DNA of 64,000 nucleotides from Euryodendron excelsum (Eukaryota; Streptophyta; Magnoliopsida; Ericales; Pentaphylacaceae), in assembly GCA_033060915.1 (NCBI GenBank), contig CM065392.1, positions 9,621,501 to 9,685,500 of the forward strand. Direction: 5' to 3'. The position numbers were made by a program, and so were the translations under genes. A model generated the notes under the pieces. That model did no database searches. It was given only the letters and a program-made list of their open reading frames with translations, and had not been told where the DNA came from. Below are positions 59,190 through 64,000 of the stretch, piece by piece. Numbering within the stretch: position 1 is the stretch's first letter; each line of letters begins with the position of its first letter.

Positions 59190-59960
59190 TTCATAAATAT
59201 ATGGAGTTTTGATCCTAAAGAATTAAAAAGAAGAAGATTTAAACATTGAAAACCAATATGTCTCTATTGTTCATCCAAGATATTCAATTGATCTTCACAA
59301 TTGATTCTAAGTTAGTATTTAGCTACTCATCACCATAATAGATACGCAAAAATATATTGAAAACTGAATTTTGATTACAAGAATTGAAGAACTAGAAGAG
59401 CCACTATGAAAAAACTCTCTAAAAACTGCTCTTTAAAACTTAAAAATGAAAAAAAAATCAACAACCCAAAATTAGGAGACAAGTCTAGGTTTTATAGAGT
59501 TCTAACATTGCAGAAGTTGGTAAAGCGTTCGAACAGTGTAACCTGGCATTCAAACGCCCATCTATTGCACTTCGAATGGTGAAAACAACTCGCAGAATCT
59601 TCAGACCTCTTCACACTTGCTTCTAACGGTGAAAACAACCTGTAGAAGTTTCTGACGCTCAAGACTGTTTGAGGCACCATTCGAACGGACTACCATGCCG
59701 TTTGAACGCTTTACTCCACCATTTGAATGGCTGAAGTGGCGCTGACACCATGTGTTTGAACGGCCTCTTTTACCGTTTGAATAGTCTTTTCCTTTTTTTC
59801 GTCCGATTTCATTCTTTTTAAGTTTAGAATCCTGTTTATATACCAACTTTACAAGGTAGATACAATTTGAATTAAAACTACATAATTAATCCTACTTTAG
59901 GTCTAACAAACAACTAATTAAGGTATGTAGATTACATTTTTAGAGTACAATCAGTTCGCG
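59190..59960 (-). mobile_element. Possible Ty1/copia LTR fragment with GTTCGAAC-type motifs
   Basis: The stretch at 59520-59790 repeats near-palindromic motifs (CGTTCGAAC, CATTCGAACGG, CCGTTTGAACG, CCATTTGAATGG, GTTTGAACGGCC) at irregular 30-60 bp spacing. Such arrays are a feature I associate with SIRE/Angela-type copia LTRs. No coding domain or boundary is visible, so this is a tentative call. Confidence 0.35.
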
Positions 59961-60059
59961 TCATGACACTTCCTAATCCTCTGATCCTTTTTACCAAAAC
60001 ACTGAGGATATTCTATTGGCTTGTTACTGGTAAAGAAAAACCATACTGCCATTATAAAT

Positions 60060-60347
60060 AGGCAATCAAGGCGATCTAAGGCCCAAATTTTTTAGGACCC
60101 TAATTTTTTAGAATATAATTTATTACAGTTTTAGTCTAAAATAACTTTTACATATTTTTTTTTACAAAAGGCCCCTCATCTTAAAAAGAAAAGCCTAAAG
60201 TTAACTACACTAATTAATTTAATAAAAAAGTAGAGTCATCATTTATCATTTTTTTAAAGAAAAGATATGTCAAAAGTCTCATAAACAACTCTTTCTCTTG
60301 CTAAAAACTTTTGTAAAGGCAGAAAAAGGCAATAGTCTGAACCTATA

Positions 60348-60384
<37 letters not shown>

Positions 60385-60400
60385 GTGGCACAAACTAAAT
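60060..60400. repeat. Dispersed repeat copy and (CT)n microsatellite
   Basis: 60080-60230 resembles the degenerate repeat at 38380-39020 (GGCCCAAATTTTTTAGGACC, then TTACAAAAGGCCC and AACTACACTAATTAATTT). A CT microsatellite follows at about 60352-60381. Confidence 0.5.
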
Positions 60401-62109
60401 ATAAATTTTCAAATGTCATCATTTCAAATAACTCATCAATTTATATAATTCATTTTTTCTACTAACAGGTCCTCTTTTAGTACTTTTCATTTTGTGTTAG
60501 TACAATACTACTCTTTATTTTATTTGACACTTTTAAAAATTAATATTTTATCTTTATTTTTGAATAACTTTCTTTGTAATTTATCTTATTTCTTTATTTG
60601 TTTTGTCGTTGTTAGTAAAAATACTGCTAATTTTGATATAATTTTTTTGATTGTCCAATTGTAGAAATTGTATCATATTCAAATCCTCATCCATATCTAC
60701 AACCTTATCGTCAAAGTTGATAAATGATATTTTATTTTTGTATACTTCCAAACTTCTGGTATTATTTAAATTTCAATGTTGTATAAAAGCCTTATCAAAA
60801 AGCAAAATAGCATAATCTTATATACAGATTTCATATTAATTTGTACTATTATAAATAGCAAAACGTTGTGAAGTCTTTAAGAGACAAACACTCAAAGCCT
60901 TGTTCTTAGATTTTTAGATTTTTAAAATATTGATAATATCACATTTCATTATGTATTGCAATCTGATTGCCCCGAATAACATTGATTTTTTTAAAACGAG
61001 TTAAACCATTTGTTGATACAGTATAATAAAGACATATCTAACCCAAGATTTCAATTTTGAATCTAAGTTTAAATTTTATAATTTTTGTTACATATTTATC
61101 CGGTAAATTTTGAAACTTACTTTATCCAAATCTATAAAATAAAATAAAAATAAAAAACTTACTTTATCCATTTGTAACATCTTTACATGTTTTAAATTTT
61201 TGTTCGTCTTTAAAATATCTCAATCCTTGTTGCCAGGCATTCTTGAATGGCCTTAACCAATTGCATAATACTATGCTTTCCATCAGGCATGTTAAAGCAG
61301 ATTCTTAACGCAAAAGTTGTCCCTATTTTACTATCTACCCATATTCAGGGTGTGATGCCTTTCTACATTTTCTCTATGTTGATTCTTACAATTATTTAAA
61401 TAACCTTTAGAAATAATTTTTGGCTCAAACCACGCTGCCACCAATCATAAAATTGAGCTTTTGTATGGTATATTCTGCTTGTTCTTAGATGATACTTGAT
61501 AGAAAACTTCCTCCACCAATTAAAGCCTAAAAGCTTGAAGACAACAGAGGGTTTTTACCTTCCTTGTACATGAAGTATGCATAAAGTTAATTTCTAACTT
61601 TGTTAGAGTGCTGCACTCTCTGGCTTGGTAGGTGGTCCACTGCTTGCTTGATTATGACCAAGTTAATTCATGCTTAGTTAGTTATTTTAGAGCTGCAGAT
61701 CGCCTATGCTACTTGCGAACAACTTGAAATTTATTGTGTTTTATATGTTCTTCAAAACAAGAAATCCTTTCAAAATTGCACGGTTTAGATTAGGGCCTTT
61801 TGACCATTCAAATTAATTTTGTTTTTAACCTTACGGTCGTAAGTGTGTAATCCTTCTTCTCTTGATACGAAAGTTTACTTTCTTCTTTAATTCATTGACA
61901 ATTGATTGAAGCTTGTTGGCCTTTGTTTTGGCTAATTTGAAATGGAGATGTCGTACTTTTATTTCGAAGTGAATTTTGTTCCTAATCCAAAGTATATCAT
62001 GTCATTTCTTACTAAAGCTTGAGGTTTTCTTAAACTTATGAGTAGGTTGCATAGTGGTGTAGTAGTAATTGTTTTTGTTGTTGTTTGTAATTACTTCAAA
62101 GTTTTGTAG
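60400..62109. other. AT-rich region without recognised features
   Basis: No gene, tRNA or clear transposon terminus is seen. The end of this stretch has a T-rich tract and TTTTGTAG that can act as the splice acceptor for the remnant exon at 62110. Confidence 0.45.
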
Positions 62110-62624
62110 GCTGAATTTGATCAGCGACTTGTTGCGGTGTCTGAGGAGCAGAGGACTAACAAGTTTTGCGATAGCATTTTCTTGAGTTTGATTGGGAAGG
62201 ATAAGCATGGGTATTGCCGGATCTATTGGACAGGTATATTGCCAGCCGATCTACATCGTAGGACTGCTGAGCCATCACAGCCAACTGGGCCATCCCAGTT
62301 GCCCACATTGGGCTCAAGCATCCAAGATATCACTTAGTTGGTCATGGCAGGTTTGAAAGATGATATTATAGAATGGGTTATATGGACTGTCTCACAGATT
62401 GTTGGGTTGCAGGAACGGGGCACTATGGATGCAGCTAGACAGGTTTGGTAAAGTTTTTATTTAATTATGTTGACATATATACAAGAAAGTAATCTGTAAT
62501 ACTAGAGGCTATTTCCTCCTCTTAGGTTTCGGATACATCTAGTGGGCACCAAGTATTTTTGGAGTCTTTGGGTGATGATGTTGTAGTTACGCCACCAAGT
62601 GCTTCTCCACAACCTACTGAGGAG
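62110..62624 (+). pseudogene. Two-exon remnant, plant transposase-like (possibly CACTA/En-Spm)
   Basis: Exon A 62110-62442 starts after TTTTGTAG and ends at ACAG^GTTTGG; exon B 62526-62624 starts after TCTTAG and ends at GAGGAG^GTATAA. Both are phase 0 and a multiple of three. The reading begins AEFDQRLVAVSEEQRTNKFC, then SLIGKDKHGYCRIYWTGILP, a Ser/Pro/Gln-rich stretch and GLKDDIIEWVIWTVSQIVGL. One in-frame TAG (62335-62337) interrupts exon A. The pattern of EEQRTN..F, then G.D.HG..R.Y.TG, then a Pro-rich linker, resembles plant transposases of the Ptta/En/Spm type, but there is no catalytic domain and the family call is uncertain. Upstream exons were not found. Confidence 0.5.
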
Positions 62625-62699
62625 GTATAACATTATCCATTTTTTTACAACACCACAAGCGGTTCCATATATTGTATAACATTTATTGACTCCGTGTCT

Positions 62700-63405
62700 T
62701 GATTTTGATGATAACTAAATCTTGTGTTAGTTTACTAATGCTCTTAATTAGTGTGCAGAAAAGTAGCAAATAAGTTAAAGACTTAAAGCTTTATGCATGT
62801 CAAAGCTTATGCATAACAAGCCAAGGATAAGCAGTGAAAGAAGGTTGGCAAATTAAAAATGGAAAACGGTTGAAGTAGAAGGAGGTTAGGAAATTGGAAA
62901 TGAGATCGGCTATAGTAGAAGGAGGACAACAAACTGGAAATGAGACCGGCAATAAGAAAAGAAGGTTGACATCTATTCTGGAAGAATTGACACCGTCTAC
63001 AATTTGGCTTAACGAGAACTGTAATGGAGATTGGTCATTGGTAACAAACACTCACACTTTCTACATTAAAGGTGCTCAAGGAAGAAATCATTAAGTCTCG
63101 GGAAGATACGTTGGAGACTAAAAAAAGAGGTCTTGAAGACATCAAAGGTTGTTCAAGTTTGATCAACAAGAAGAAGAATTCAATCATAGATGAGCAATGA
63201 AGAGGAATGATATATATTCAAATATCAATCCAATGAATTGATTTCGAAGAGATTGAAGGTATTCGAAGAGGAAATCATCAAGTTTTGGAAGGATACATTG
63301 AAATCTCGCAGAGAAGAGTTTGAAGGCATCATGATCATTCAAGAAGAAGAATTTAATCTAAAATTGAATTGGAGCTCTTTCAATTAACATCACTTATTTG
63401 AAGAT
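62700..63405 (+). mobile_element. Probable copia-type LTR remnant with short tandem repeats
   Basis: TTGATTTTGATGATAACTAAA then TTAGTTTACTAATG and GTGCAGAAAAG is a sequence style I associate with the start of SIRE/Angela-type copia LTRs. At 62830-62965 a roughly 40-50 bp unit recurs three times (GAAGGAGG.., AAATTGGAAATGAGA, CGGC). No coding domain is present. Confidence 0.35.
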
Positions 63406-63593
63406 TGTAAGCACCCCATTTTTGACCGCTTGGCAGTCTACACTCTGTCCAGACTTGTTTTCAAGTCACTGTGGGCGTATTCCAACCGAAACCAACTCTC
63501 TAAGTCCAAATCCCGTGTGTCCATCGCTTCGCGGGCTTGTCAGGCCCAAATAGAGGCAAAATGACCAAAATGCCCTTAGGGGCATTGTTCTTT

Positions 63594-64000
63594 CCAATTC
63601 CTTTCCAATCCCTCTCTCGAGACAGTTTATTCCTCGAGACAGTTCCAAATAAGGCACGTCTTTTCGAAGACGGTAAGACCCCTTTCCAATCCCACTCTCG
63701 AGACAGTTTATTCCTCGAGATGGTTCCAATTCAGGCACGTCTTTTTGAAGACGGTAAGACCCCTTTCCAACCCCTCTCTCGAGACAGTTTATTCCTCGAG
63801 ACGGTTCCAATTCAGGCACGTCTTTTCGAAGACGGTAAGACCCCTTTCCAACCCCTCTCTTGAGACAGTTTATTCCTCGAGACGGTTCCAATTCAGGCAC
63901 GTCTTTTCGAAGACGGTAAGACCCCTTTCTAACCATTCTCTTGAGACAGTTTATTCCTCAAGACGGTTCCAAATCAGGCACGTCTTTTCAAAGGCGGTAA
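63594..64000. repeat. 81-bp minisatellite array, continuing past the window
   Basis: Five successive occurrences of CGGTAAGACCCC or its start fall at 63672, 63753, 63834, 63915 and 63996, an exact 81-bp period. Units differ at only a few bases. Each contains the hairpin CGTCTTTTCGAAGACG (6-bp stem, TTCG loop) and two CTCGAGAC.GTT blocks about 20 bp apart. Because 81 is 27 codons, both strands stay open over several units (27-aa repeats), which is an arithmetic artefact. The sequence at 63406 (TGTAAGCACCCCATTTTTGA) resembles an LTR start, so the array may lie inside an LTR. Confidence 0.9.

Noticed and set aside
63466..63936. 156-aa (minus) and 108-aa (plus) repeat proteins
   Set aside because: They exist only because the 81-bp repeat is a multiple of three. 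There is no domain, no start context and no codon bias.
63594..64000. CRISPR-like array
   Set aside because: The whole 81-bp unit repeats with no unique spacers, and the context is a plant nuclear genome.

Overview
The window is plant nuclear DNA, most likely from a eudicot and plausibly a woody species. The evidence is the gene set (a BLADE-ON-PETIOLE-type NPR1 relative, plant L-galactono-1,4-lactone dehydrogenase, a plant SEC14-like protein, DUF247 proteins), canonical GT/AG introns of about 0.8-2.3 kb, AT-rich intergenic DNA with many CT/GA microsatellites, and a dense load of transposon remnants. The species cannot be named from the sequence alone.

Layout. 1-3.9 kb is intergenic DNA upstream of the first gene, with CT microsatellites, a 35-bp-stem hairpin and two candidate uORFs. 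3973-6246 (+) is a complete two-exon BOP/NOOT/COCH-like gene of 490 aa. 6.2-17.8 kb is a long gene-poor interval containing a hAT element (10224-11074) with a transposase tail, and a foldback element. 18435-27647 (-) is a complete six-exon GLDH gene of 617 aa; its introns and 3' flank carry at least four related hAT-type MITEs, and intron 1 carries a 55-nt poly(C) run. 30692-34439 (-) is a complete three-exon SEC14/CRAL-TRIO-like gene of 244 aa with tandem repeats in intron 1.

39.2-55.6 kb is a tandem duplication of a DUF247 gene on the minus strand. The distal copy (53763-55211) is intact (482 aa). The other (39653-46918) is a pseudogene broken by deletions, a partial internal duplication, a roughly 515-bp insertion and a 5.5-kb LTR retrotransposon with TSDs, PBS and PPT. 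Between the two copies lies a 5'-truncated Ty3/gypsy (Del/Tekay-like chromovirus) pol 3' end with an LTR of the same family in the opposite orientation. 55.6-64 kb is repeat-dominated: a TTA-flanked 1.1-kb MITE, probable copia LTR fragments, a transposase-like two-exon remnant and an 81-bp minisatellite running off the window edge.

The genes are unrelated in function (lateral organ and leaf patterning, ascorbate synthesis in mitochondria, lipid-binding or trafficking, and a plant-specific membrane-anchored family) and do not form a pathway. I found no tRNA, rRNA, CRISPR array or new multi-gene system. The most interesting material is structural: how different transposons have shaped the GLDH introns and the DUF247 duplication.
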